In this document: positions 23,261-36,239 of the stretch, one piece after another
Layout: the number at the start of each line of letters is the position of its first letter
Position numbering within the stretch: position 1 is the stretch's first letter
Source of the DNA: Delphinapterus leucas
Taxonomy: Eukaryota > Chordata > Mammalia > Artiodactyla > Monodontidae
Direction: 5' to 3'
Assembly: GCF_002288925.2 (NCBI RefSeq)
Contig: NW_022098031.1
Span: 17,189,270 to 17,253,269 of the forward strand
DNA: 64,000 nt
Notes under the pieces: model-generated
Seen by the model: the letters and a program-made list of their open reading frames with translations, nothing else
Databases searched by the model: none
Told to the model about the DNA's origin: nothing
Made by a program: the position numbers and the translations under genes

Positions 23261-25613
23261 TTGTTATTGTTGTTACATTTAGAGAGATTTCTAGGATAGG
23301 TGACATTGTGAGTTCATGATTTAAATTCCTCTTTGTCCCCAAATATTGATACATACCTTTGGCAAAGACTAAATCAATTAAAATACGGTTTACATTTAAC
23401 TATTACTATGAGCATGTAATCTAGTGTGTTGCATTGTGTTATTTCTCCCAGTGGTCAGTAGAGTTATAGAATAATGTGTCTCTTCCCCACTGATTTTAAA
23501 ATGCCATTGTAATCGCATATATTGGCTCTGGTTTTGAACATTTGCGAATATTCAAGTTTACTTTATAACATGGTTTTGATTACTAAACTTTTAGGGGATT
23601 ATTATTTTGTAATGCATGTGCCTTTGTACATTTTTATATGAGTGGATGGAAGAAAAACATAATTCAGACAGTAAGTTGGAAAAAATTCAAAGAGAATGAT
23701 TCTTGTGATATTTCAATGTGTATAATTATTAGCAGTTGGTTTTAGAAAATTGATTTAATTGGCACAAGGAAAAGTTTGCAAAGATGTCAATACAATACTA
23801 CATATAAATATTCATAAACTTTAGAAGAATTTAATGGCTTAACATTTATTAATGTCTTAGATTGCTAAGAAGTCTGTGGAACTCATATATTAAGAAGGCA
23901 TTCTTTTTATTTTTTAATATTCATAATTCCAGTTTTGGATTTTCATTGGGCTACATGATCCAGTTATTTGATAAAATAATGCAACAGAAAATCATGTAAA
24001 ATTTGTTTGACTAGTTAGTTGGTATATTCTTGTCTTGGCAGTGAATTGAGTTCCACATTATTCTATGAATGTGTTAGGGTCTTCTGAGTATAAATTTAGA
24101 GGACCGAAGAAATAATTCTTATATTAATTATGGCAGTCTCCCCACCGATTGGATTTTCTGTGCAATGTCTGATTTGAAATATTCTGACCAGAAATCGACT
24201 TGAATCATAAAAAATCTCGCATATTAGAATATGTCTACTTGCACATTCCTTCTCTGTTTTATATATCTGTAAGTGGCACAGGATACTTTCTCCAAGGACG
24301 TATCTTCATCGTATATATAAAAACTGTGAACATCAAAAACAAGTATTGAAAACTTCTCCTTCCAAATAAGGAACCATTTGTGACTTAGTGCAGCACTTGA
24401 AAGTCATTCAGAGTAGGAGATAACTTGATGTGTTATGGTTTTTCAGTGAGGTTGATGTGATAAAAACTACTGAAGTTCCAAAGTCTCAACTTGTGTACTA
24501 GTCTAAGATAGGTGAAAGTAACAAATGGAAATTACAGTTACAGCATGAATTAAATTAATTTTCTAAAAAACAATTGGATAATTTAGGCTAGTAATTGCTG
24601 AGAAGTTTTGTGATGTTTGTGTAGTTGGTTTGGCTAAGGTACTTAAATGTTGTTATCCTTGACTTAAGGGGCCACAGCTGGCCTTTTTGATGTCAATCTT
24701 CTAGTCCTAATGATCACTCTGGGCAGTTTAACAATTGTGTGTGTGTTCTAAAATCAGAGGTGGAGAGTGGAGTGCTATGATACTGAGGCACAAAACAGCT
24801 GTGTTATTTAAATGTAAAATGTCGTACCAATCAACGCCTAAAGGAGTGTACACTTGTAATAAATGTACCTTTCTGCATTTATTTGTTACCTTTCTTTAAG
24901 GATAAGAGTACAACTTAGAGGGCCATTTTAAGAGCATTTTTATTCTAATGGCAACGCAGAACTATTAATTTATAGGCATGTGGAAATAACTTTCTGATAA
25001 TGGAGCATTTTTCTTCTTTTAAAATTTACCGTACATGTGAACTTTCCAGGTATTTTAATTCAAGCAATTTCTTATGCACTGTATATCAGAGCACTTATAA
25101 TGCCACTGTTCTAAAAATTGATAATGGAAAGAATAGTGGCAAAAGTACTTCAGGTTAAGATAAAGGGAATATGAGAACAAAAAGTGGCTTTTTGGAGGCT
25201 ATCTACTTGATATTTTGCTACAGAGAATTAGGATTAAATAAAATAATAGTAAAAAGCCTAATATCTAAAAATACAAACTTTTAAATCATAAGCATTATAC
25301 TTATTAGGGCTGTAACCTTTCACTTGTTAGATTACATGTAAAAACATACAGGTCTTGTTACTCATTTTTATAGAAATGAAGCCATATTTGTGGTTATGGG
25401 TTGCAGGATTTTCAAGTCCAAATCAATGTACTGTATTTCATTTTCATACTTTCATTTCATTCTGTCAGGAGATACTGACTAAGCAGAATTATTGAAACAA
25501 CAGTGTCATGATTGACTGGTAGTATATCAGAGGAGGAGACAGCCTGTCTTGTTTTACGGTTGATTTTTAACTTTGTGAAGATAAACAGTGGAGGGACTAA
25601 AATTACGTGTCTT

Positions 25614-25617
<4 letters not shown>

Positions 25618-25648
<31 letters not shown>
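25618..25648 (+). repeat. (TG)n microsatellite
   Basis: A perfect run of about 15 GT units. The short frames encoding poly-Val/Cys or poly-His/Thr across it are by-products. Confidence 0.95.
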
Positions 25649-25650
<2 letters not shown>

Positions 25651-25732
25651 GCAGCTCAGGCATGGAGTGTTGTTGTTTTTTTAATTCTCATAACATTTTG
25701 TTTTAATTTTTTTTACAATGGCTGTATAGGTT

Positions 25733-25790
25733 TTTTTAAACCGTTTTAAAATTGAGTTATAGTTAATTGACAATGTTGTGAGGCATGAAG
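25733..25790 (-). mobile_element. Short L1 3' UTR-like fragment
   Basis: The block ttgagttatagttaattgac followed by aatgttgtgaggcatg is the L1 3' UTR motif that, in better copies, reads like attgaagtatagttgatttacaatgttg. Only about 55 bp can be followed. Confidence 0.45.
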
Positions 25791-27139
25791 TTTTTTAATC
25801 ACGTGATAGCCTAATTTATGTTCAAAACAAAAAAGTGTTGTTGATAAATATATAATTAGTTTCATAAGAAATTATTTTGGAATAGAAAATTGAAGCATAT
25901 TCTTTCTTTATTCTCTCTGAAGGGATTGAAGAGTTAGAGAAAATTTTGGAAATACTTTATTTTTTGACTTGGGTTGGTTCCTCTCCTGAACTACATTACT
26001 TTACCCTCACTTCCTACGTTTTTCACCTGTTTATACGATGCTTTGTATGTCTCGCACAGAAGTTGGTGAGAAAACAAAAAAAATTATGATACAAAAGCAA
26101 TTATAAGATTGATAAAAATATGAGTACACACTACCAGCAGATATGTAAGTACACTTTATCCCGGGATATGGATAGATTTAGTAATAAATTTGTTGAGTTT
26201 GATAGAATGGTAGAAGATTTTAAATTGTCTAACTTTCAAATAATGCTAAAATCAGTGGATAGGTACTATACCTAAAACTTGCTAGATTGTAATTTCCTTG
26301 AAAATAGCAATAGGCAAAATAAACAATATTTTGCATTGGAAAGATTGATGCTGGATAAGAACAAAACAGAGGAGAAATCAAAAGTTGGAAAGAGAAAAAG
26401 AGGAAAATCAAGCACTAATAAAAGTACAATAATAGCTTATATAAAGCTTGCAGGGGAAAGGTAAGAGCAACAAAAATTGATTAATGTTAGAATCATAGTA
26501 AGAAAATGAAGACCTTTACTGAGAAAAATTTATAGGGCATTATAGGATAATCTAGTAAAAAAATCTACTTTTTAAATAATGAATGATAATTATTTTTGTA
26601 ATATGTGCTATTTCCTTTATTTGTCGATTTAAAAGAAAAAACACTTACTGCCTAAAGGCTTTTTAAAAGGTGGATATAATTAAGACTAAGATGATTGGAG
26701 AGGAGTTAGTATGTTTTATTTTTATTTTTTAACAAATAGCAAGTTTATCTGGCAAAAATGGATTATATTTAACTGAATATTAGATAATTTTCTTAACAGA
26801 AATAGATATATTTTAATTATCACAAGCAATAAAATCAAAAGGTAAAAATGGTAAGGGCAGATAAGAAGACATAAAAGTAGTATATGTAAGTTTTGAGATT
26901 ACATTAAGTCCTTCTGAATAACTGGGCACCAGAACTATATTTGGTAAAGAAAAATTTGGAGGTGCAAAAGATCTGTTTTGGGTGAGCCCATAATGATTTG
27001 CAGAAAACTACATAGGATTTATTTAGATGTTTAATGTATAGTTTTCACTAAGACAAATAAGCTTCGGGGTTCAGATCAACATCCCTGTCCTTTTAACTGA
27101 ATATCTCACTACAGCTCATCCCAATTTCTTTCGTCTTCC

Positions 27140-28337
27140 TTTTAACAGCTTTATTGAGATATGACTCACATATCATATAATTCACCCATTTAAAGTGTAA
27201 AATTCAGGTTTTTTTTAGTATATTCACAGAGTTATAAGTCATTGTGATAATATAATTTAGAACATTCCCTTCCCTCTAAAAGAAACCCTGTACCCATTAA
27301 CCAGTCATTCTTTATTTCCGTCCAATATCCGTGCAACCAGTGTCAACCACTGACGTACATTCTATCCTTGTAAATGGGCCTATTCTGGACATTTTATATA
27401 GATGGAATAACACAACATATTTATTTGGGGGGGGTGTGATTGGCTTCTTTCACTTATGTTAACTTCAAAATATTACTCTGTGTCGTAGCATGTATGAACC
27501 TATTTTGTTTATTTTTATTGCCAAATAATAAGTAATTTTACATACATACCACCTTTTGCTTATCTGTTTATCAGTTGATGGACATTTGGATTGTTTCTAC
27601 TTTTTGAATATGATGAATAATGCTGCTTTGAACTTCTGTGTGCAACACTGTGTACAACATTTGTGTACATTTATTTTTTAAATTTCTCGTGGGCGTATAC
27701 TCAGGGGTGAAGTTAGTTGGTCATGTGGTAAATCTATATTTAACAATTTGAGGAACGGCCAAACTTTTTTCGAAAGTTGATTCACCATTTAATATTCCCT
27801 GCAGCTGTACCTGAGGGTTCCAATTTCTCTTTGTTTTTGTCAACCCTTGTTATCGTCTGCCTATTTGATTACAGCCCCCTCCATGGGTATGAGTGGTATT
27901 TTATTGTGGCTTTGCATTTTGCTGTTATCAATGATGTTGAACATCTTTCATGTGCTAATTGGTCATACAGATCTCTATTGTGGAGAAATTTCTATTCAAA
28001 TATTTTACCATTTTAAAAATATGTTATTTCTCTTTTAGTTTTGAATTGTGTAAGTTCTTTATATATTCTGGATACAAGTCTCTTATTAGATAATATAATT
28101 TGTTAATATATTTATCCCATTTTGTGGATTATCCTTTCACTTTCATGATGGTATCATTTGTGGCATAAAAGTGTTTAATTTTGATATTGTTTAATTTATA
28201 ATTTTCTTTTCTGCCTTGTGCTTTTGGTGTCACGTCTAAGAAACTAATGAATGCTCCCAGGCCACCAAGACTTACTCCTCTGGTTTTCTAAGCATTTTAT
28301 AGTTTTAGTTTATTAAATAGGTCTTGGATCCATTCTT
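27140..28337 (-). mobile_element. Old L1, 3' end and ORF2 C-terminal part (segment 1 of a nested L1)
   Basis: The plus strand begins cagctttattgagatatgac and runs through the 3' UTR and ORF2 C-terminal region of an older L1 (L1MB-like). It ends at ggtcttggatccattc, where L1 sense continuity is broken by a younger L1. The order resumes at about 29256 with tttttgagttaatgtttg, the expected continuation. Many stops are present. Confidence 0.8.
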
Positions 28338-29255
28338 AAAAAAAGCTTTTTGTGTACAATTTTTAAAGGTTACTTTCCATTTACAGTTATTACAAAATGT
28401 TAGCTATATTCTCTGTGTTGTACAGTACATCCTTGAGCCCATCTTACACCCAGTAGTTTGTACCCCCCTACCACGCCTACCTCTGTTTTGCCCCTCCCCC
28501 TCTCCCACTGGTAACCACTAGTTTGTTCTCTATATCTGAGAATCTGTTTCTTTTTTGTTATATTTACTAGTTCGTTACTTTTTATGTCGACATATAAATG
28601 ATATAATATAGTATTTGTCTTTCTCTGACTTCTTTCACTTAGCATATTCCCTCCAAGTCCATCCATGACACTGCAAAAAGCAAAATTTTGTTCTTTTTAA
28701 TGGCTGAGTAGTATTCAATTGTATATATATACTGCATCTTCCTTACGCATTTGTCTGTTGACGAACACTTAGGTTGCTTCCATATCTTGGCAATTGTAAA
28801 TGATGCTGCTGTGAACATTGAGGCACATGCATCTTTTCAAATTAGTGGGATTTTTTTTTTTTTTAATATACCCAAGAGTGGGATTTCTGGGTGATATGGT
28901 AATTCTATTTTTAGTTTTTTGAGAATATTCCATACTGTTTTCCACGGTGGCTGCACCAATTTATGTTCCCACCAACAGTGCACTGAGGTTCCCCTTTCAC
29001 CACAGCCTCGCCAACATTTGTTATTTGTGTTCTTTTTGATGATGGCCATTCTGACAGGTGTGGGGTGATATCTCATTGTGGTTTTGATTTGCATTTCCCC
29101 GATAATTAGTGATGTTGAGCATCTTTTCATGTGCCTATTGGTCATCTGCATTTCCTCTTTGGAAAAATGTCTATTCAGTTCTTCTACTCAATTTTTATTT
29201 GGGTTGTTTTTTTGATATTGAGTTGTATAAACTGTTTATATAGATATTGGATATT
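28338..29255 (-). mobile_element. Younger 5'-truncated L1 inserted in the old L1
   Basis: This minus-strand L1 3' piece has its own 3' UTR (gttattacaaaatgttagc at 28388) and ORF2 C-terminal sequence, with an open stretch of 104 codons at 28837-29151 covering the Cys/His knuckle (CWRGC...HCWWE). It duplicates the part of ORF2 already present in the older element to its left, which shows two separate L1s. The flanks ttggatccattctt (28324) and ttggatatttttga (29247) may be a decayed target duplication. Confidence 0.75.
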
Positions 29256-29855
29256 TTTGAGTTAATGTTTGTAAATATTGTTAGTAGAGGTTATGCTTTG
29301 TGTTTTTTTTTTTTTTTTTTTTTTTTCCCGGTACGCAGGCCTCTCACTGTTGTGGCCTCTCCTGTTGCGGAGCACAGCCTCTGGACGTACAGGCTCAGCG
29401 GCCATGGCTCACGGGCCTAGCCGCTCTGTGGCATGTGGGATCTTCCTGGACCGGGGCATGAACCCGTGTCCCCTTCACTGCCAGGCGGACTCTCAACTGC
29501 TGCGCCACCAGGGAATCCCCACGCTTTGTTTTTTGACTTGTTGATATCTAGTTGTTCCAGGACCATTTATTGAAATGATAATTCTATCTCTATTGAATTG
29601 TCTTAGAAGCCTTGTTGAAAATATTGATAATTGAACTTAAGGGTAGATTTCTGGACTGTCAATTCTATTCCATTTATCTATATGTCTATCACTATGCCAG
29701 TATCATACAGTCTTGATTACCATAGCTGTATAGTAAGCTTTGAAAATGGAAAGTGTGAGTATTACATCTTTGTGCTTCTTTTAGAAGGTTGTTCTGGCTA
29801 CTTTGGGTTCCTTGCATTTCCATGTGAATTTTAGAATTAGCTTGTCAATTTCTTT
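29256..29855 (-). mobile_element. Old L1, segment 2 (contains a CHR SINE)
   Basis: Old L1 ORF2 resumes from segment 1: gagttaatgtttg, then, after the SINE, gttgatatctagttgttccagg, then ctatgccagtatcatacagtc. It runs to cttgtcaatttcttt, where another L1 3' end cuts in. The expected continuation (aaaagccagctaag...) appears only at 30684. Confidence 0.75.
29302..29520 (-). mobile_element. CHR-2-like SINE (short form) with target-site duplication
   Basis: Poly-T of about 24 bases is followed by the short CHR body (ggtacgcaggcctctcactg), and the head lies at the right. On the minus strand the head reads ggggattccctggtggcgc, with a B-box-like segment ggttcatgcccc. A 9-bp duplication with one mismatch flanks it: atgctttgt at 29293-29301 and acgctttgt at 29521-29529. 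It is inserted in the old L1, so it is younger than that L1. Confidence 0.9.
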
Positions 29856-30198
29856 TTCCTTTTTAATTGAGGTATAATTGATATATATTAGTTTCAGGTG
29901 TACAATAAAACACATTCAATATTTGTATATATCGTGACATAATCACCACAATAAATCTAGTGAATGTCCGTCACCATACATAGTTACAGAATTTTTAAGT
30001 CAACCCTGTTAGGAAATTTCAAATATGCAATACAGTGTTATTAACTATCGTTGCCATGCTGTGCATTACATCCTCATGACTTACTGATTTTATAACTACA
30101 AGTTTGTACTATTTTACTCCCTTTACTCACTTCACTCACCTTTAACCCCTGCCTCTGGCAACCACCAGTTTCTTCTCTATATCTATGAACTTGTGTGT

Positions 30199-30231
<33 letters not shown>

Positions 30232-30663
30232 GTTTTATTTTTTTTGGTTTGTTTGCTTTAAGATTCCACATACAGGTGAGATCATAATGGTATTTGTCTT
30301 TCTCTGACTAACTTATTAGCAGAATGCTCTCAAGATCCATCTGTGTTGTCACAAATGGGAAGATTTCATTCTTTTTCATGGCTGAATAATATTCCATTGT
30401 ACATATACCACAATTTCTTTATCTGTTTATCTGTTGATGGACACTTGGGTTGTTTCCGTATCTTGGCTATTGTAAATAATGCTGCAGTGAACATGTGTAT
30501 GCTTGTATCTTTTAAAATTAGTATTTTTGTTTCCTTTGGATAAATACCGAGAAGTGGAGTTGCTGGATCAGATAGTAGTTCTATTTTTAAACTTTTGAGA
30601 AACCTTCATACTCTTTTCCATAATGGATACACCAATTTACATTCTCATCCACTGAACAAGGGT
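29856..30663 (-). mobile_element. L1 3' piece inserted in the old L1
   Basis: A second L1 3' UTR (taattgaggtataattgata at about 29868) is followed by L1 3' UTR and ORF2 C-terminal sequence such as ggctgaataatattccattg. It is 5'-truncated near 30655, and the old L1 continues after it with aaaaagccagctaagattt. A TG microsatellite lies inside at 30192-30229. Confidence 0.75.
30192..30229 (+). repeat. (TG)n microsatellite in the L1 3' UTR
   Basis: An almost perfect run with one tac interruption near its left end. It arose within the inserted L1 3' UTR. Confidence 0.95.
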
Positions 30664-33049
30664 TAAAAATAATAATAATTTAAAAAGCCAGCTAAGATTT
30701 GAATAAAACCTGTACTTAACCTGTGAGTCAATTGGGGTAGTATTGCCATCCTATCTATATTAAATTTTTTAATCCATGAATGTGCAGTGCCTTTTTATTT
30801 ATATAGATCTTTCACTGTTTTCAATAATGCTTTATAATTTTTATTGTACAATCCTTGTACTTGTTAAATTTATAGCTAAGTATTTAATTTTTTAAGTGAT
30901 ATTATAAATGAAATTGCTTTCTTAATTTCAATTCTGGAATATTCATTGCTATTGTGTAGAAATAAAATTTATTTTTCTATACTGATCTTGTGTCTTGCCA
31001 TCTTCCTGAACTTGTTTATTAGTTCTAGGTTTTTTAGTGAAGTCTTTAGATTTTCTGTATAAAAGATGATCTCATCTGTGAATAGAGATAGCTTTATTTT
31101 TTTCTTTCCAATCTGTTTGCCTTTTATTTATTTTTCTTGCCTGATTGCCCTGGCTAGTGCCTTTAGTACCATGTGGAATAGAAGTAGTGAGAGAGAACAT
31201 CCATGTCTTGTTCTTGATCTTAGGGTGAAATTTTTCAGGCTTTCACCATTCAGTATGATGTTACCTGTGGGAGTTAGATGACCTTTATCATATTGAGAAA
31301 GTTACATTCTACTATCGATTTGTTGAGTGCTTTTATCATAAAAGGATGTAGGATTTTGTCAAATGCTTTATCTGCCTTTATTGATATGATCATGTTTTTT
31401 TGTTTTGTTTTGTTTTTTGCGGTACGCGGGCCTCTCACTGCTGTGGCCTCTCCCATCACGGAGCACAGCCTCCGGACGCACAGGCTCAGCGGCCATGGCT
31501 CACGGGCCTAGCTGCTCTGTGGCATGTGGGATCCCCCTGGACTGGGGCACGAACCCGCATCCCCTGCATCGTCAGGCAGACTCTCAACCACTGCGCCACC
31601 AAGGAAGCCCAATATGATCATGTTTTTATCTTTTATTCTATTAATATTGTGTAAATATTGATTGATTTTTGTATGGGAAACTAACCTTGCATGCATTTCT
31701 GGGATAAACCCCACTTGGTAATGGTATATAATTCTTTTATATGTTGCTGGTATTTTTTGAAGATTTCACATCTATATTCATTGGAGATTCTAGCTCACAG
31801 TTTTGTTTCCTTGTGATTTAACTGGCTTTGGCATCAGGGCAATACTGGCTTTATAGAACAAGTTGGGAAGGATTTTCTCATCTTCTGTTTCTTTTTTTTT
31901 TTTAAGTTTGTAATGGATTTATATTAATTTCTCTTTAAATTTTTGGTGGAATTCACCACTGAAGTTAGCTGGGCTTAGATTTTTCTTTTTGGATAGTTTT
32001 TAAATTACTAGTTCAGTCTCTACTTGTTATCAGTCTGTTCACATTTTCTATTTTATCTTGGATAAGTTTTAGTACTTTGGGTCTTTGCAGGAATTTATCC
32101 ATTTCATCTTAATTATCTAATTCATTGGCATATAGTTGTTAATTGTATTCTCTTATAAAGATTTTTATTTCTGTAATATCAGTAATGATATCCCTGATTA
32201 ATTAATGATCATCGTAATTTGAATCGCCTCTTTTTCTCTTGTTTAGATGAGCTAAAGTTTCGTCAATTTTGTTCATCTTTTTAAAGGACCAACTTTTGGT
32301 TTTGTTGGCTTTCTTTAGTGTTCTTTTATTAGCTATTTATTTTTATATCCCATCTATTCTTTATTATGTCTGCCCTTCTCCTTGCTTCTTTAAATTTGGG
32401 TTAGTGTGTTCTTCTATTTTATATTTTCTTAAGTTGGAAGTTTAGCTTGTTGAGTTGATATACCTTTTTTATTTTTGTTAATATACACATATACTGCTAT
32501 AAATTACCCTCTGAGCACTGCTTTCACTGCATCCAATATGGTTTGATATGTTTCATATTTGTTTTCATTCATCTCAAATAATTTCCTAGTTTTGCTTGAA
32601 ATTTCTCCTTTCTCCCATTGGTTAATTAGAGTATGTTCTTTAAGTTCTGTGTATCTGTCAGTTTCCCAATTTTCCATCTGTCATTGATTTCTAATTTAAT
32701 TTCTTTGTGGCCCAGAAACATTTTTTTATTTGATTTCCATCCTTTTACATGTATTGAGACTTATTTTGTGGCCTAGCATCTGGTCTGTGCTGGAGAATGT
32801 TCAATGTACATTTGAAAAAACAGTGTTCATGCAGATTTTTCTGTATAAAGTGCTGTAAAAATCTCTGTTAGTACTATTTTCTTTAGATTTTTCACGTCTT
32901 CCACTTACTTTTGATTGTTTACTTAGTTCTATCTTTTACTGAAAGTGGAATAGTAATGTCTTTAATCATTACTGTTGAATTACCTATTTCTCCTTCCAGT
33001 TCTGTGAGTTTTTGCTACACGTAGTTTGGTCTTTGCTTTTAGGGGCATA
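30664..33049 (-). mobile_element. Old L1, segment 3: reverse transcriptase and endonuclease regions
   Basis: The old L1 ORF2 continues leftward in protein terms across RT and into the endonuclease region. The catalytic motif position (31063-31085) reads FTDEI where active L1s have FADDM, so the second catalytic aspartate is lost. Many stops occur. A CHR SINE interrupts it at 31400-31611. The recognisable old L1 ends near 33045, where a third L1 3' end begins. Confidence 0.8.
31400..31611 (-). mobile_element. CHR-2-like SINE with perfect 16-bp target-site duplication
   Basis: This is the short CHR body (gcggtacgcgggcctctcac) with the head at the right. The perfect duplication atatgatcatgttttt lies at 31384-31399 and 31612-31627. 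Read in SINE sense the duplication starts with AAAAA, fitting L1 endonuclease cleavage. The body is close to the other short copies, so it is likely among the younger insertions. Confidence 0.95.
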
Positions 33050-33690
33050 TGAATTTTTTAATACAGCCATTTTGAGATATAGTTGATATACAAAAATGCA
33101 TATACTTAATGTATAAAACTTTATGAGTTTGAGCATGTGCACATACTCGTGAAATAATCACCACAATATCAAGTTAATAGACATATCTGTCAACAAAAGT
33201 TTCCTTGTGTCCCTTTGTGTTTTTTGTTCATTTATTTGTTTTTTGGGGGGCAGTGGGTGGGTTAATGACATTTAACATGTTATCTACCCTCTTAAATTTT
33301 CAAGCACAAAATGCAACAATAAAACTATTGACTATAGGCACTATGCTGTATAGCATTTCTCTAGAACTAATTCATGTCACATAACTGAAATTTATACTAA
33401 ACAACTCCCCACTTCCTCCTTCCTCTGGCTGCTGGTGACTGCTGTTCTATTCTCTATGAATTAGACTATTTAAGTAATTCATATAAGTGGAATCATGCAG
33501 TATTTGTCCTTCTGTGACTGCCTTGTTTCACTTAGCATAATGTCCTCCAGGTTCACCCATGTTACTGCAAATGGTAGGATTGCTTTCTTTTTTTAAGGCT
33601 GAATAATATTCCATTGCAGGAATATACCATGTTTTCTGTATCCATTGATCCGTTGATAGACATTTGGTTTGTTTCCACCCTTTGTTGATT
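33050..33690 (-). mobile_element. Third L1 3' piece at the end of the cluster
   Basis: The plus strand starts a new L1 3' UTR (cattttgagatatagttgat at 33068). It proceeds through aggctgaataatattccattg to cattgatccgttgatagacatttgg, where it stops at about 33685. It is of older type than the L1 at 59583. It truncates the old L1, or lies inside it, because the old L1 endonuclease sequence does not resume. Confidence 0.7.
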
Positions 33691-34670
33691 GATGTGTGTA
33701 CAGATAGGAGAATGTTTCAAGTCTGCCTGTATCCTGCTCTGATCACCTCCTGAGGTTAAGCATGTGCACAGTCTTCCCAGTCCGTAGATTTGACTGTAAT
33801 CCCAGGAGGACTCTTCTTGGACATACCTTTCCTGGTTCTCTCTATTAAACTTGAAGCTGCTTGATATTTGCCTGTATCCTGTAACTGTATCACATCCTTT
33901 TACTTGCTTTCACTGAGGCCCTTAACCAAGCTTTTCTCCACTCTCTTCCAAATAAAGTCAATCCCCTTAAGCAGAGATGTGGAGCTCTTTGTTTAAATGG
34001 CTTGCCTTCTCCTTTGGGAAGAATCCCTGCACCCCTGTGCCAGAACTAGAGTTGGTGACTCACTTTCCCTGAAGTGAAATTCCGTTTCTATGAGTGGTCA
34101 TGGGAGGGAATGGCAAGCCCTGGTCCTCTGGATTGTCTCTCCTAGAGGGAACTTCTCCTCTCTGAGCATGCTGGGGCAGGGGCAATTGGAGTTCTTTTAT
34201 CCTCAGCCTTCCATGTCTGAGGAGGGATCCCTGGCCCTCTTGGCTGTACCTGCCTGGGATGAAGTTTCTAGGACACAGAACTGGAGAAATAAGAAACAAT
34301 GGTGTTTGCTCTTCCTAGAGTAAAATATTAGCTCTGGCCTTGGATCTTGGGGGATAGGGAACCCTGTTTTCTTGTCTGCACTTGCATAGAGTAGAATGCC
34401 CTGAGTAGTTTACATACGATGGCACTGTGTTGGGTGGGGAGGAGGAAGCGAGTTGTGGCACAGATGCCACAGATCTTCCCTCTTCTTGCTGAGATTTAGT
34501 AGATTTTCTTCAGTGACTGTTTCTACAGTTCTTCTTTCCTCATAGGACAATTTCCAGAGACTTAAATTATTATTATTTTAAAAATAATATTAATCTGTTA
34601 AATTGTTGTTTTGCTGGGGAGAGTGCCAATCTTTTTACTCTGACATTCTGGAAGTTCTGTCCTCGTTCTA
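33691..34670 (-). mobile_element. Possible old L1 5' UTR remnant
   Basis: On the minus strand the right edge (34620-34665) reads like cttccagaatgtcagagtaa, similar to the start of some older L1s. The block is more GC-rich than its neighbours. The ORF1 region expected between this and the old L1 is missing. The call is weak. Alternatives are an unnamed LTR (ccaaataaagtcaatcccc near 33949 resembles a polyadenylation region) or unique sequence. Confidence 0.25.
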
Positions 34671-36239
34671 ATTTTTAATCCAAATATACACTTTCCTCCC
34701 TTCAATAATGAAATGTTCGTTCTTCCTTCATTGTTATTCAAATAAAGCCAGTACACAGTTAATGCCCCAAATGTGTTAGCTGGGTCATTGATGGTGGAGA
34801 TTCAAAATTGAATGAGATTATTTTTACTTCCTGTCTTGGAGAGTTTAGAACCATTTGGGAGACAGGCATGCGTGCATACTATATAAATGCTAATACCACA
34901 GATCTTCAACATTTCAATGACTGAAACAGGGTAAATACAGACCAAAAACGTTCATAAACCCTAGAGCCAAACATGACATACTTACAAGTTAGAGTGAGGT
35001 ACTCCCTAAACATTACAAAACAAGAAATTAAAATTTCCCTTCATGATTTAAATTGAAAACAAGAAGCATATATTGCAAACAGACAGGGTTATGCAAAGGT
35101 ACCTTAAACACAAAATGGATATCCAAACAGAAAACTAGTCTTTCAGCATAATTTATTAATATGTCTATAAAATGCATATGCAATAATTTTAAAAAAGACC
35201 ATAGGAACATAGGAAAAGTAACTTTTGGTGATAATGATTATTAACAAGTAGATCCCATGTATATTGACAATGTCATTTGTGGTGTTAACATGAAATATGG
35301 ATTAAGAAAGTTTTAGTCATTAGTTTTTAGTATTTTCATTTTATTGACATGAACATATATATTGTGAGATGGACAGTGTGTCTTTCTCAGCCTAATTCCT
35401 TTAAATATTTGATTCAGTTAAATATCTCCTTGTGTTTGGTTTACCTGTTCATTAAGGGATTTATGATTATGATCTAGATCCCTGTGTAGTTCTGTCTACC
35501 AGGTGTGAGCAAAATTTTCTTGTACACAGATAACTTTATAATACATGCTAATTTTATTTCTGTTTTATAATTATAGATTTATATTCAGGTTTTGTGTATC
35601 ACTCATACAATCGTGGATGATGTAGGCATGCCTCTGAGAGATGAAGGTATATTCACTATGATGATAAAATTAGGTTTCTGTTCACATAGAGGCATATTCG
35701 ATACTGGGTTATGATGGATGAATCAAGGTAAATGAAAGGCATTCTGCAGCGTCTCTGGGGAGAAAGTGAACTGCTAGAATTCCCCAAGAAAACACACTTC
35801 TTCACTTGCCACAAGGGGAGTGTTCAGTACACCTTTCTTAAAATTTCTACACAAATGAAATTGATAAATTAGATGATGATGGTGATGATGACTGTTATTT
35901 TGAATGCTAGGGTGTCCCAGGTTCTCTGATTACAGTTTTACGTATCTCTCATTTAAACCCTATAAACTGGCAAGATAATGAGTTGTGGATTAATTTCAGT
36001 TATTGCAAAAATGTAGGATTTGTTGATTTCTCTGTATGTTTCTGAGGTTTTGACATTAGTGGATTTAGTTTCCATTGAGCTTTCTGTTTCTGTTTTAAAG
36101 CTTTCCTTATTCTGAGCTGCTCTGGTTTGGTTCCTTAGTGGATAAGCAGTGTGAGCATTCTTATGGGAAGTTAATATAAGTTAGGTTTGAAAACTTCACA
36201 TTCAAGTCAGGGATCAGGCCATGGAGGATGCTTCCTGAT
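34671..36239. other. Unique DNA
   Basis: No gene or named repeat was seen. The sequence is AT-rich and single-copy in appearance, with a small gatgatgatggtgatg stretch at 35873-35889. Confidence 0.5.

Larger units (their letters stand above)
23261..27139. other. AT-rich unique DNA
   Basis: No gene is recognised. The interval contains a TG microsatellite and a small L1 3' UTR scrap (separate entries); the rest is AT-rich single-copy-looking sequence. Confidence 0.5.
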
